NCBI GenBank assembly: GCA_905250075.1
Contig: CAJNOP010000017.1
Location: 1,309,734-1,373,733, forward strand
Source of the DNA: Rotaria sp. Silwood1
Taxonomy: Eukaryota > Rotifera > Eurotatoria > Philodinida > Philodinidae
Direction of reading: 5' to 3'
DNA: 64,000 bases
Both the position numbers and the translations under genes were made by a program. Positions 1-11,895 of the stretch are shown in pieces. Within the stretch, counting starts at the first letter, position 1; the number at the start of each line of letters is the position of its first letter. Below the pieces are notes generated by a model. It was given only the letters and a program-made list of their open reading frames with translations, ran no database searches and was not told the origin of the DNA.

Positions 1-120
1 TATATTAAGAATGTGCATATACGAAGGATTCGCCTAGAGGTTAGAAAAAAAAATTATCAGAAAAAAAAAATAAGTCTAACATGTCATATAATGGTAATTC
101 AGAGAAGAAAAAAAAGAAGT

Positions 121-3100
121 CTATTGCTTAGACGTTGAAGGGACTAAAACATGTTTGCCATGATGATTTTTAGCATGTCGTTGATGAGGTGATGTAGTAG
201 CGGTTGACTTTGTCGGACTGATATCTACCGGTGGCGTGTGTTGAACATTATTTGATTTGACTTGTTCAATCTGAAATAAAGAAAAAAAAATCATTATTAC
301 TTCGTCTTTTTCTTAAAAGAAGATTTTGATTTTAACGAGAAGGAATTTAAAAAAAAGTGGTGAATATAAAGAATATGTATTTATGAGAAAATATTTCATC
401 GTCACATGAATAAATGATATTTTTTTTGTTTTGATATCATAATTAGATCTTTTTACAACTACTCAAGTCTGATATTGGCTTAAAATACAGATGAAATATC
501 ATGATACTTTTAAAATCTTGTATCATTCGCTTACTACTGATAGTAGAGTAACAATCTTTCTTTTCATAACCATCGTTTTCAAATTAGATTTTATTATTGC
601 TTTGTAACTATCCGTACCCTCAAAAATAGAAAAATATCATAGTTTGAGGAAGTCAGCCCTTTATCATTTTTGAAGACATTCGCATTGCAATATATATATA
701 TATATAGTAAAAATCCGAAAAAAAAGTAATTTCTAATGTTTTTCTTTGATTATAACAACGACAACAGAGTATACATAATACAGGGGTCGCAGCGGCCTAT
801 GTCTGAAAATCAGGAAAATAGGCAGGACACATTTTAGAAAAAAATCAGGAATTTCGATTAAAATCAGGACATTTTAAGTCTTATCATAGTGCTATTGTTC
901 AGGATGAAAGCTGCACAAAAGTATGTCGATCAATGATAGTTCATTGGAATTACTATATTATATTTCGCCGAATACGTGCTTCGAGTTCTGCTTTTTTCCT
1001 TTTCGTTCGTTATCTCTAATTATGCATTCTGTATACGTTTTCTTTTTCTCAGATACGTGGCCTACGGAAGGGGGCATCCTTCACTATTGGAGTCTTATTT
1101 GTTTCTAGTAGAAATCGTATTTTTATCAGGAAAATAGCCGTAAAAAGAAATAAGAAAAATCCGCATTTTCGCAGTGTTTAAGGTTCTATAACCATCTTTT
1201 CGGCACTCAAACCATTTTCCTACATCACACTCCCTTCCCCTCTTCTTCATATCCCTGCTCTTCGCACATATAAAACCACCATGTTATAGATAAACGAATA
1301 AAAGCGTTTACAAGAAAACTTTAGTAAATCAACTCAAATGTTAAAATAAGGGAATACAAGATTTAATGCAGCTACCCACGGTCGTGAACTGTATGATATA
1401 AATACCGCCGAAGTACTGGTGATAATTACTAATGATAAAATAGCTTGTTTCAAAAACCAATTAATTCGAAATAATCGATTCTTAGAGTGATTATACAAGA
1501 AAAAAATGGACAGAATAAAAATTTGAGTACCATCTTTCTTTTTATAGAAAATATTCAACAAATATTTTCATAAAATTTTTAAGAAACGTTGAGTATAACA
1601 AAATAAAACATCAAAATGACGTATATGTGGCCCTATAGAGATAAATCTTGAAAAATCAGGACAAAAGCAGGTTTTTCAGTCAAAAGCAGGAAAATCAGGA
1701 CATCTTTAAAAAATCAGGAAAAAATCAGGAAAGTACACACGCTGCGAGGCCTGACATAATATAATCCAACTAATACTAGTTCCTGAATTTATAATATCAT
1801 GAATAAAAAAAAACTTACAACAGAAAGTTTTGATAATTCTTCTTGAAGTTGTGTTTGTAATGATCGAACATCATCAAGTGTTAATAGCATTAAATCTTGA
1901 TCACTCGGTAATAAACGTACATTATGCACAAGTAATTGACGCATTTGTTCAATTTGATGTAATGCATCATCACGTTGTTGTATAGCACGATTTTTTTCTT
2001 GTTCAAGTTGAGTAGCTAGTCGCTGATTATCTTTCGCTTCACGACGCCAATGTTCGGATGACTAATAATATAAAAACAAAAAAAAATAAAACAAAATATA
2101 AACAAATCATATCAACCTCTTTTTCAGTCATGACTACAGTTTGCATTTGTAATATACGATTTCGCATTATATCAATTTCCGATGATGATGATGATGAATT
2201 CGTACTTGTTGTTGTATTAAGACGTTGAAACATTGATTGAGGAGATGTTGATTGTAAATGATGAAGTGATATTGGTAAATCTTGACTAAAACCAGCCATT
2301 TTATAGAATTCACCAGGTCGACTACTTGTACCACTTGATGTTGATGGTTCAGGAAATGGTGTATCAATTGGCTGAAAATGAATATTTTCATTAAAAAAAA
2401 AATTCAAAAGTTTTTTCATTCAATTTAAAATCGATTTTTTTTTAAACAAATAATGTTGAAGTTTTCGAAAACATCTCGATCATATTAATGACATGTATCA
2501 ATTATGACATTAAGAATTAATCAAGCATATGTTCTCAAGTTAGACATATTTAATTCATTATAAAACATCTGTTGACAATGTTTTTTTTTTGTACTCTCAA
2601 AGCAACTACAAGAACTCAATTATAGATATGTTAAGAAATTTATTTTCATAAAGGAAGATCCTCTATTGTTCTATGCTATTTCAAATGATATTGTGTTCAT
2701 ATGTGGGATACATTATTTTTAGAAAAAAATCAAGAGAAGATTTACATTGATGGATTCTCTTTCGAAGATTATGATTATTTTACTGATCTTTTGAACGAAC
2801 ACAAGCTTGTAGAAAAAAAAAATTGAAGAATAGAATTTCGAGCAAAAATTCTACTTATAGACAATTTTATTGTTAAAAATTTCAATGAAATAGAAAATAT
2901 TGTTTTTTTCGCAAGATTGATAACGAGTAAAAAGATCTAGTTTCTTAACTATGCAATAGTGTGTAAAGAAATTTTTTTTTTTTCTTTTCAATCGAAACTT
3001 TTAGTAAACGCGAAAACTATATATTTATGTAAAAATTTCAGTTTGAAACTCTGTTCAGTGGTTTTTTTAAACATACTCTTGTGCTAACTCCAAAATATCA

Positions 3101-3701
3101 ACAAATCATCTATATATTTGAATAAATACTCTATCAGTTTAAATTCTTTAAGAATTTCTCGTACAAAGTAGTCATTCAGACTGATACCCGCCATTTGAGC
3201 TCATATTTTCTCTACGAGAACGTTTTGGTTAAACTAGCAAAAACTCTAAAAACGTTCGTTCTATTGAGTATTTGAAATTAAAACATCATTGAAAATACTT
3301 TATCTAACAAATTGTTCTGATTAAACATACCGATTCTAAAGCTTCTTCAAATAATTGATTCGGTGTATCGAATGGTGATTTGGTTGATGATGAATGTGAA
3401 AAATAATCATTTGAAAATGAATTAGGAATATTCATTGGTCGTGTTATTTGATTCGTTGATGATGTTAATAAATTCGTTGGTGATGTATTATTTGTAGCTG
3501 GTGTTGTTGAACGTTCAAAACTATCCATATCATCATCAATAAGTAAATCATTATTATTTTGTTCATTTGTAGCTGCTTTATCAAAATCATTATCATCAAC
3601 ATGATCTAAACCTATAGCTGTTAATGATGATTCAATTAAATTTTTAACATCTGTTGGTAAAATTTGTTGTTCTTGATTATCTTGTTTTTCATCAAAATAA
3701 T

Positions 3702-3736
<35 letters not shown>

Positions 3737-6700
3737 ATTGAATGAAAATGTGCATGAATTGATGAAAGTAAATTTGATTCTGCTAATGATGATAAATACG
3801 ATGATGGTGGTGGATATGAATGACTAGCAGCTAATGCAGCTGATAATATAAATTGTTCATTTAAAAATGATGGTGGTGATACACGTGTTGGTTCATAAAT
3901 TTGTTGTGATGGTGTTAGTTTTGAAAACATTTCTTGAATTGCAAATGATCCATTTGAAGAATTATTTGTTCTTAATGACTAAAAACAAATAAAAAACAAA
4001 AAAAGACTTTTTAATCGAAAATAAAAAGTAAATATTCATACACGTCTATCAAATGTGTTCATAGGAACACTTGAAAATGATTCAACATCATATAAAGATG
4101 GTTGAGATGATTTTTTTGGAATGTTTCTTGTTGATGGTAATGTCTTTAATATAAAGTAAGGAATAAAAATAAAACAAAAACACAGCAAAGATCTTGTCTT
4201 ACATCAATAATACCAACTTCTTTATCTTCTGGTATTGGGATAAATGATGATAATGGTATTTCACTTGTGTAATGAAGATCAAAATCTCGATAGGATTTTA
4301 ACTCTTCTGAAAAGCAAAAGAAAAAAAAAACAAGAATCTTTTTAATAAATCTATTCTTTTTTTTTCTCTTTTACATACGTTCAATATGAGCAAAAGCACA
4401 AAATGGACCACGTGGACAATAACTTGTTACTGAAACATCGTTACATTTAGTTGATTTATAAATCTTAAAAAGAAAAATAATCAAAATCTCAAAACAAAAA
4501 TAATTCTCAATAAACCTCAGGATGAAACTGTTGTTCAGTACGTGTATGACAATATTTACAATTATCACCAGCCTCACATACAGTTGGATCAATCCATTCA
4601 TCATTTTGTTTTACATGTGGACATGGTGTTGATCTATAGTGTAGAAATTTTTTTTTTACATGATAGATTAAGTTTCGTGTTTGTTTTTATTTACTTGTAC
4701 TTAAATATTGATGGATTACGACGACGATCGCGTGGATTATGATATTGAGGACAAGCATAGCCTTGTCGACAAAGACGTGGAGGACGTTTACATGGTTCTG
4801 TTTTATAGTTTGCAAGTACATAATGAGAATCTAAATAATAATAAAAAATTAGTAATTAAATATCATGATGTTTCTTTTTCCACCTCTAATTGTGTTTTTT
4901 GATCGAGACATCAAAATTTTACTAAATTAGCCGCGATGTCCCTCAGGTCACGTGAAAAATCGAGTTTTAACTTCAGATTTTGCATGAGCAAAGTTTCCTA
5001 TAAGATTAGTTTATTGAACAAAGTGTAGCTACTCTAATATCGTCTACAGTTGGACACTGAATATTTGAAATTCTTTGGTGTGTCAAAGTAAATTTCGTTC
5101 ACATCTCCAGAAAAGAAATACCAGTTTTTCACTCAACTAGTCTTATGAAGAGCTTTGTTGGTGCAAACTTTTGAAGTCAAAACTTTCATGTAACCTGAAA
5201 GAAGTTGCAGGTGACCCAATAAAATGTTGAAATCTCGAGAATAAATGCTCGAAAAACTAAATCATGCATTGGTACTCATCAAATGAACATCATCTTGAAC
5301 AAAAAAACGATTTGACATCTGGAGAAGTTTCCTCATAAGATTTCTGTAAAACCAGTATAAATTATTAAACTGTTATAATTCTGTTCAATTTGCATTCAAG
5401 AGATTATTTCTATCAGGAAAAGTATTCAATAGCTATTAAACTATTCGTCTTCAACTCATTACGAAACAGAATTAAGTTCAAATCTACGGATGCAACAGTG
5501 ATCATCAGTCAGTCGTAGGTAGATCTCTGCACTGGGTTAGACTAGTACCCCGTGAACCTTATGCTTATTACATGGTCACGGCCGTAACCATGAACATATT
5601 TTTTTTAAAATCATGACCGTGACTGCGACTGTGATGGGATTTAGTCATGAACAGTAACAAATACTGAAATATCCACATATACTCTGTTAAACTACATTAG
5701 TTTTTCCATCAAACAAATAATTTTATGTTCTTATCTTATTGTGATAATTTATTCATTTTTTTTTCTGAATCAAAACAACTATAAATAAATATCAGAGAAG
5801 AACTTTATCACTAAGAAAAATTTTAAATTCTTCTCAAGTTCTAAGTTTTTATGCGACGCAAATAGTACAACAAACACAAAAGATAAAAAAAGTACATATT
5901 TTGTTGCACATACAGTTCAACGAAAGTACATTTATACGTTACTATTTCATTGAATCGAATCTCATTAATTACGAATATAATTTTTTTCTTAATTAATAAT
6001 GTCCTAATTTTTTACTTGTTTTTTGTTTTTATCTAATTTTTATTATCAAAAAACCATCGTTCAAAAAGAAAAAAACAAAATCACGACTCAGGACGAAGTT
6101 AAAAGAATGACCATGACGAAAAAACTTGGTCACGCCCAATACTAGTCTAGACATGTACATATAGAATAATGGTGAAGACGATGATCTTACATTCATTTCA
6201 ATTATTTCAGCCAAGTGAGTTCTATTTCAACAAAATAGCTAAATATTATAAAACATAACTAAACCATTTAAAACTAAGTCTTTCTCAAACGAGAAACTTG
6301 AATTCAAGAGTTCTGGCAAATCTTCTATCGATTCAAATTTCTGAATTACGAAAACTTTTATTTCATTTTAATAAAAATTCAGCGATTTTCTCGAAATAGC
6401 CTTCTCAAATGGAAAAGCCGAGATCTATCCAAGATCACATCTTCACTGTCAGTTTATACATACATGTTTAGATGAGTGTAAAACTATACGTAAGACTGGT
6501 GTACTATTATCAATGAACCTTTAGTATAATAAAGAAATAGATATTAAAACTTTTAGAAGTTTATAATCGTATAGTTGGTTTCGATTTGATATTTATGTAT
6601 ACACCAATCATTCATTTAACTTTACAACTTTCCGTACGTTCTATATTTGAACGAAAAATCCAAATTTCACTATGAATAATAGAAAAGCTTGCAAAATGAA

Positions 6701-8200
6701 TATAACAGATTGTTTTCGAATATTCGATTTCTATTCTTCAATGTGCACAGTATACATTATTTCTTAAGATTACTTCATAAACTCGATAGTTTTATATCGA
6801 TTATTTTTTTTTTCAAAGTCTCTCTCTTTCTTTAACACAACCATGTTAAGTATCTGTTAGATTTTATAAGAAAAAAACCATATAATTTTCAACGAATAAT
6901 TGTCAAAAATCATATCTCGTTGAACCTCATCCTATTTTAAAACTAGACATAGCCTAAAAAAGATTTGTTTTCATGGATATTTCTTCATGAGCTATGGTAG
7001 TTTTAGTTAGTCAATTTGGCAATAACAAAAATGTATTTTTTCTTAGATTATCATCAAAATAGACTTACAAGCTTGGAGTTCAAATTTTTCATAAATAAAG
7101 TTTTCAAAGATGTTATTTCATTCGAAAAGGATAAGATCTTCTATTCCTTATTATTTCTATGTGTTAAATTGTTGTTCGATTAAGATGATGTTTATTTAAT
7201 GAATACTAATGAATGATTTAGTTTTTCAAATCTTCGTTCTCAGGATATTAAGATTTTTATTAGAGTTAACTGTAGTTACCCTCAATTCATTCGACTTCAA
7301 TGCTTTGCACAAAAAAGAAATAATTCGTAATGAGATTAGTTGATCGTACAACTAGTATTTTCTTTCTATATAAACATTCTTTCGATTGAAAATCGATTCG
7401 ACACTTCAAGATATTCGCTCGTGATATTATTTTATTAAAAAAAAAAAAAAATAATCATTTGTTTTTCTTCTTACCACTCCATTTTGGATCATCATTTAAA
7501 GCTCGCTCATTTTCCAAACTAATACATAATCGTGCAAGTCTTTCTAAAGCTAAATCACTATTTTGCATTTCTCGACTATCAAGTATTGGTTGTCGTAAAT
7601 CATTTGCCCCATGAGCATATGAACAATGTGGTCCATTTTTAAGACAATGTCCTTTAGCATCAGATTCATGTGTACATAAACCTGTTTTATAATATCGTAA
7701 ATGATAACGTTTTTCTGTATCATTTGCATTTCGATGTAGAAGTGGACAACTATGAAAAGATTATTAAAAACAATCTCAAAGACTAATCTTTATTTTTTTT
7801 TTGTTTTGACTTACTCATCACCATTCGGACAAATACCACTTTGTTCATCATAACTATTACAATAAAAATCAGGATCATAAGAAAATGTTCCATCTATTCG
7901 ACGATATGGACGACGACGTCGTTGATTTTGAAAATGCCAATAAAAACATGAAAAAGGTCGATGTCTAAAATATTGTTTAAATTGTTTTTCTTTTATATTT
8001 CAAATTGCAAATATTATATTTCGTACTGTGTGCATTTATGTTGAAGAAATAATTGACATTGTTCGACACGAAAATCTCGTAAATAACTAAAAAAAAAACA
8101 AAACAACAAAATAATTGAATATATTACTGAAATTCGAATTAGCCTACTTAAGATGTAAAGGTTTTTCAATTAGAGCAAATTGTTGTAAATCATTAGCCAT
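121..8200 (-). CDS. unk: Unkempt-family CCCH zinc-finger RNA-binding protein, 13 exons
   Basis: Exons, high to low: 8200-8148, 8086-8027, 7964-7815, 7749-7475, 4830-4695, 4633-4516, 4463-4379, 4306-4203, 4143-4042, 3978-3331, 2371-2117, 2061-1819, 270-121. They join in frame into about 792 residues. Six CCCH fingers lie within residues about 27-292, with Unkempt signatures such as LRYYKTGLCTHESDAKG, NYKTEPCKRPPRLCRQGYAC and YCPRGPFCAFAH. A long Ser/Asn/Thr-rich linker follows (exon 10), then a Gln/Glu-rich coiled-coil segment (exons 11-12, about residues 640-742) and a short basic tail. In other animals Unkempt binds UAG/U-rich mRNA motifs and represses translation during neuronal differentiation. 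The length matches animal UNK, but the C-terminal RING-type finger known from fly and mammal Unkempt is absent: the frame stops at 121-123. Start ATG 8200-8198 opens MANDLQQF, just before the conserved first finger block. The family assignment is certain; the exact 3' end is less so because it lies near the window edge. Confidence 0.93.
271..1818 (-). other. Last intron of Unkempt, carrying a hAT-type element
   Basis: A 1.5 kb intron between Unkempt exons 12 and 13. A (TA)n run lies at about 692-706. Most of the rest is the transposable element at 781-1753. I see no coding sequence. Confidence 0.7.
781..1753. mobile_element. Non-autonomous hAT-type DNA transposon with exact 8-bp target duplication
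   Basis: The left end reads CAGGGGTCGCAGCGGCC and the right end, reverse-complemented, reads CAGGCCTCGCAGCG, giving imperfect terminal inverted repeats starting CAGG. The element is flanked by identical 8-bp copies of acataata (773-780 and 1754-1761), the target-duplication length typical of hAT transposons. Subterminal copies of a CAGGAAAATCAGGA-like motif occur near the left end (about 806-870, including AAAATCAGGACATTTT) and near the right end (about 1649-1730). No transposase frame is visible in 973 bp, so it is a non-autonomous copy. The exact duplication suggests a fairly young insertion. Confidence 0.85.
2372..3330 (-). other. Unkempt intron without recognisable content
   Basis: About 960 bp of AT-rich intron with short T and A runs. 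I see no coding frame, repeat or RNA gene. Confidence 0.5.
4930..5215. repeat. Foldback (inverted-repeat) element, degenerate
   Basis: The left arm at about 4942-5012 (caggtcacgtgaaaaatcg ... cctataagattag) is recognisably the reverse complement of the right arm at about 5138-5210 (ctagtcttatgaagagc ... catgtaacctg). Shared blocks include caggt.ac.tgaaa, ttgacttca and caaagct. The arms are strongly diverged and no target duplication could be fixed, so this is an old MITE-like or foldback unit. Confidence 0.45.
5543..6144. mobile_element. Probable old hAT-like MITE in an Unkempt intron
   Basis: The left end is TAGTACCCCGTGAACC and the right end, reverse-complemented, is TAGTATTGGGCGTGACC. Subterminal copies of a catgacCGTGAC/GGTCACGGCC motif lie at about 5574-5660 on the left and in inverse sense at about 6107-6136 on the right. 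The flanks ggttagac (5535-5542) and gtctagac (6145-6152) match at 6 of 8 positions, which would fit a decayed 8-bp target duplication. No coding frame is visible in 602 bp. Confidence 0.5.
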
Positions 8201-9783
8201 AATTACTTTACATGAATAAAGGCGATCAAATAAAACGGTTTTTGATTTATCGAAGAACTTCTCACATGATTTGTTCCTATTTTTGCTACGCTATTTGTTA
8301 TTCTCTTTATTATTACTTATTTGTTGACAGTCAGGTGATGTAAAAGTTTTATCCAATCGGAATTACAAACCGAACCACTCAAGATTCAATAGAGATCGCT
8401 ACTTGTTTATCAAAATTTATCTGAAAAACCAGATGTACATAGTTAATATATATATATATAGATATAGCTATAGATAAAAGTTTTCGCAATAGATAATTAG
8501 ACACATAGACTTGTTTTTAAAGTTTATTCTTAAATTCTATCGTTTTGTGAACCGCAATATTGTTTTTTATTTTTCAGGTTCCAATAATTTTTCTTCCTCT
8601 CATTACTCATTTGGATCCCTTCTCTATTTCTAAAAATAAATTAAACATATGATTATCAATAACCAAGTAATGAATACATTTCATTTCGGACTTATTTTCC
8701 ATCTGTTTTTTGTCTTTTGATTAAATGCCGGTCTAAATTTAGGTAACCTATTCTCAATTTCATAGCATAAAAATGATCTATTTTTGTATAAATATAATTG
8801 TCATAATCTTCACTGAAATAACTTTCACAATTATTCTTACAAAATTTAAATATGAAATAAAATCGAGCTTATCAATAATAAACTAAAGTCTTGTCATAAC
8901 ATATAGTAATATCTATTGTACTGCATTCATTTTGACTTGACCTTTTTGTTGGCACAGTTTTTATTAGAAAAATTTATCTTATTCTTTTGGTATATACTTT
9001 AAGGAACACAACAATCGAGCTTTCTATAAAGAAATCTATCTTGAACGATGTCAAGATCTTAAAATAGACTTGAACAGAAGAGAAGAAAAAAATTGTCAGA
9101 AATGAGACATCTTTTAACCAAGAAAAATTTTCTATTTTCTTTAAAGAAGTCAGTCATTTACCTTGTCTTCTATTTTACAAACAACAAAAAAAAAAAAGAT
9201 AATTTTTACTCCCGAACAAATCCTATTTGTACCCAATGTTGATTGTCTTTTATCAACACTTTACAATCTACAACTCTTCTATCATCAAATCCTTCGTTTA
9301 TAAAAAAACAAAAACAAAATTGAGGAGAACCAAAATATCGCTATTCTTATCAATTGAAGAATTCAACCATATCCATTAAGATAATACAAAAATTATTTTT
9401 TATTAGTTTTATTAAATTTTGCAAGACCAATGTCAATTGAGTTTGATTTACTCTTCATATATTTATTTAAACAATTTTATGATTTGTTAAAAACTCTCTC
9501 CAATGAATAATCTTTCAGGTACTAAAAAAAAAGAACACGGGATGAAGGTAAATTTAACATCATATATGGCGAACATAGGTCAATTAATCTCTGTCAAATG
9601 AAAGAAAGAAGACAGCAAAAAAAAAACCACATTTCAAGGTTATGTCTCTATATTCATTAGAACCAAGGACGTTAATAAAATATCAATTATAAAAAAAAGA
9701 AAATATGTTTGTTATTCTCTAATTTTGTTCTATTGCAATCCAAGAACATAGATTTAAATTAAAAAAAAATCAATAAATTTTAG
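8201..9783. other. Intergenic region between divergent Unkempt and Ly6 genes
   Basis: About 1.6 kb separating the two start codons, which point away from each other, so it should hold both promoters. Visible content is AT-rich sequence with a (TA)n stretch at about 8446-8464 and A runs. I could not identify a convincing TATA box or initiator for either gene. Confidence 0.5.
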
Positions 9784-11895
9784 ATGACCATGAATACCCT
9801 ATACATTCTTATTTTTGTTTTAATCTATATTATTCGAATACCTGGTAAAAAAAAATACGTTTTAAAGTTTTCTGAAATGCATTTTATTTTTCTAGTTGAT
9901 GGTATTCAATGTTATCAATGTAGTAGTGAAGAAGATGAATTTTGTCCAGCATTTGGAAAATTTGATGAAACAAAAAATGCTCTTGTTGATTGTTTTAGTT
10001 TAGAATCATATGTACCAGGACATATGTGTATGAAAATGGTTAAAGAAAGTTATGATACATTTTATGGTAAAGTGAATTTTTTTTGTGTTTAGCTTTGTTT
10101 TTTTGTTAATTCATAGTTTTGATTTTAGCAAAAGGATTTAAGACTGTGATACGTTCATGTGCTTCACGATCAACATTAGGTGTTGCTCAAGGTTGTCGAT
10201 ATTTTGTTGATGAAGTTGGACTTGAAGTAGCTGTTTGTGTAAGTTATTTTAACTATGAAAAAAAGGATAGAATGTTTTCTAGTTTATTGAATACTGAGAT
10301 ATCAAACTTTTTCCATAGATAAAGAAAATTTTGTTTTATTTATTTATTTTATTGAGAATGTTAGCGAAATGAAGTAGTAATTGACATAAAGAGTATTCGA
10401 AAAACTTGCTTTTGAATACCGTAGGAAATCTTGGCATAACAGATCTGTTGTAATATTAATTGATAAGTCATCGGAGAGAATTAAAAACAGTAGTCGAGAA
10501 GGAAAATTTTATAATCTATACAAATTGGACTATAAATAGCACTTTGATAAATTTATTCGAAGGTGTTTTTATACGGAAAATGTAAGCGAATACTCTTAAG
10601 TATTATTGTTTATCTCACTAGAGAAATTTTACGTATTTTCATGTGAGAACATAGCAGGTGCAACGTTTCTAGCAGTGACTGAATTCCATAGGTTCTAAAC
10701 TCTTGGAAAGATGTGAATATGAATATGTTTGTAAAGCTATGAGTTTTGACTTTGCTTCTTTTTACATCCATAACTACATCTATAAATATATTTTGCAGAA
10801 ATAAGACATTTTCATTTTAATCTATGTTTATTTCTCTCGAATGACTATATACATGAATGAAAATTGAACGGCCATATTATGCCAAGATATTTGTTATAAA
10901 GATTGCAATACAAATTAGTTGAAACTTATATGATTGCCTACAGTTTTCGATGGATATCTACTTGCAGTGTTATATGTCCATAATATTTTTTTCTCTCCAG
11001 ACTGGAATCAGATAAAAACTAACATTTGAAGTTTTTTCGTAGCAACGGATAAAAGTAATATTCAGCAAAAAATAAACATCTTTGTTGTCTTAAATTTCAA
11101 CAATTGAAAGATTGAATATCTGAATATTGATGTACGATAGAGCCGATCAGGCATTTAAATGTCAACTTTTCCATTAAGGTAGATAACTACAGAAACCCAA
11201 GTTTTTGTGTTCAGTACGATCCATTGATACAATGCAATGAATATAAAGTGGTGGGAAAGAGTTTAACTAGCATGTATTTTTAAAATTATATACCAGGATA
11301 TCATATGGTAAGCTTTTTGGACAATTGAACACAGTATTTTCAAAATCTCGAAAGAGTTTGGTTAAAAGTATTTCAAAAACGGTGACAAAACAAAATTCAT
11401 CAAAAAAATGGCCTAAAAATGCGGCGATCTCTAATTTTGTGCTCTTTAAAATTGGTCCGACAAAGTCTGTTGACATGTAAAAAATACCGTGTGTGGTTTT
11501 TTTAAAAACCTTCTCATATGAAATCTTGGTATGGAATGCATAAAACAGAAAACTTCATTGAGTGTTAAAATCACTGTCTGAGTTTGAGTTAGATATTTAA
11601 CATTATCGAAACAAAATCTATTATAAAAGTTTTTTGCATCATCTTAACTATCAGAGTTTCTATCGTTTTTTACAAATTCAGAATAGATGACAAATGGAGT
11701 TGATCATTATCTTGATTGTTAAACAAACATTTTCCTATCGTTAATTCTGAGGCTTTTTCATTTTTATTATTTATTTGAATTCCTTTTTAGTACTGTGAAA
11801 ATCGTGATGGTTGCAATGGCAGTTCAATGAATATACATTCCATATTACTTCTTACATTGACATTGTTTATCGTTTTTTTTTATTCATTCTTATAA
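9784..11895 (+). CDS. GPI-anchored Ly6/uPAR three-finger protein, quiver/sleepless-like
   Basis: Four exons (9784-9844, 9896-10066, 10129-10238, 11791-11895) join in frame to 148 residues. Residues 1-20 are a hydrophobic signal peptide (MTMNTLYILIFVLIYIIRIP). The mature protein opens with IQCYQCSS, the Ly6 start signature, and has the spaced cysteines of a three-finger fold: DCF, MCMK, RSCAS, GCRYF, VCYCENRDGCN. It ends with the family's CN dipeptide followed by Gly-Ser-Ser, then a hydrophobic tail of about 18 residues, as expected for GPI attachment. The cysteine layout resembles insect quiver/sleepless and other long invertebrate Ly6 proteins rather than toxins; sleepless regulates Shaker channels and nicotinic receptors. 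That role is inferred from the family only. The first two introns are 51 and 62 bp, the third 1.55 kb. An AATAAA lies at 12383-12388. Confidence 0.85.
10239..11790 (+). other. Long last intron of the Ly6 gene
   Basis: 1.55 kb of AT-rich intron with no recognisable gene or repeat. The short open frames in it do not show the codon style of the neighbouring exons. Confidence 0.5.

Larger units (their letters stand above)
4831..7474 (-). other. Long Unkempt intron with two repeat elements
   Basis: A 2.6 kb intron between the exons encoding zinc fingers 3 and 4. It contains the inverted-repeat unit at about 4930-5215 and the hAT-like unit at 5543-6144. The remainder is AT-rich sequence with no visible coding potential. 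Confidence 0.6.
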
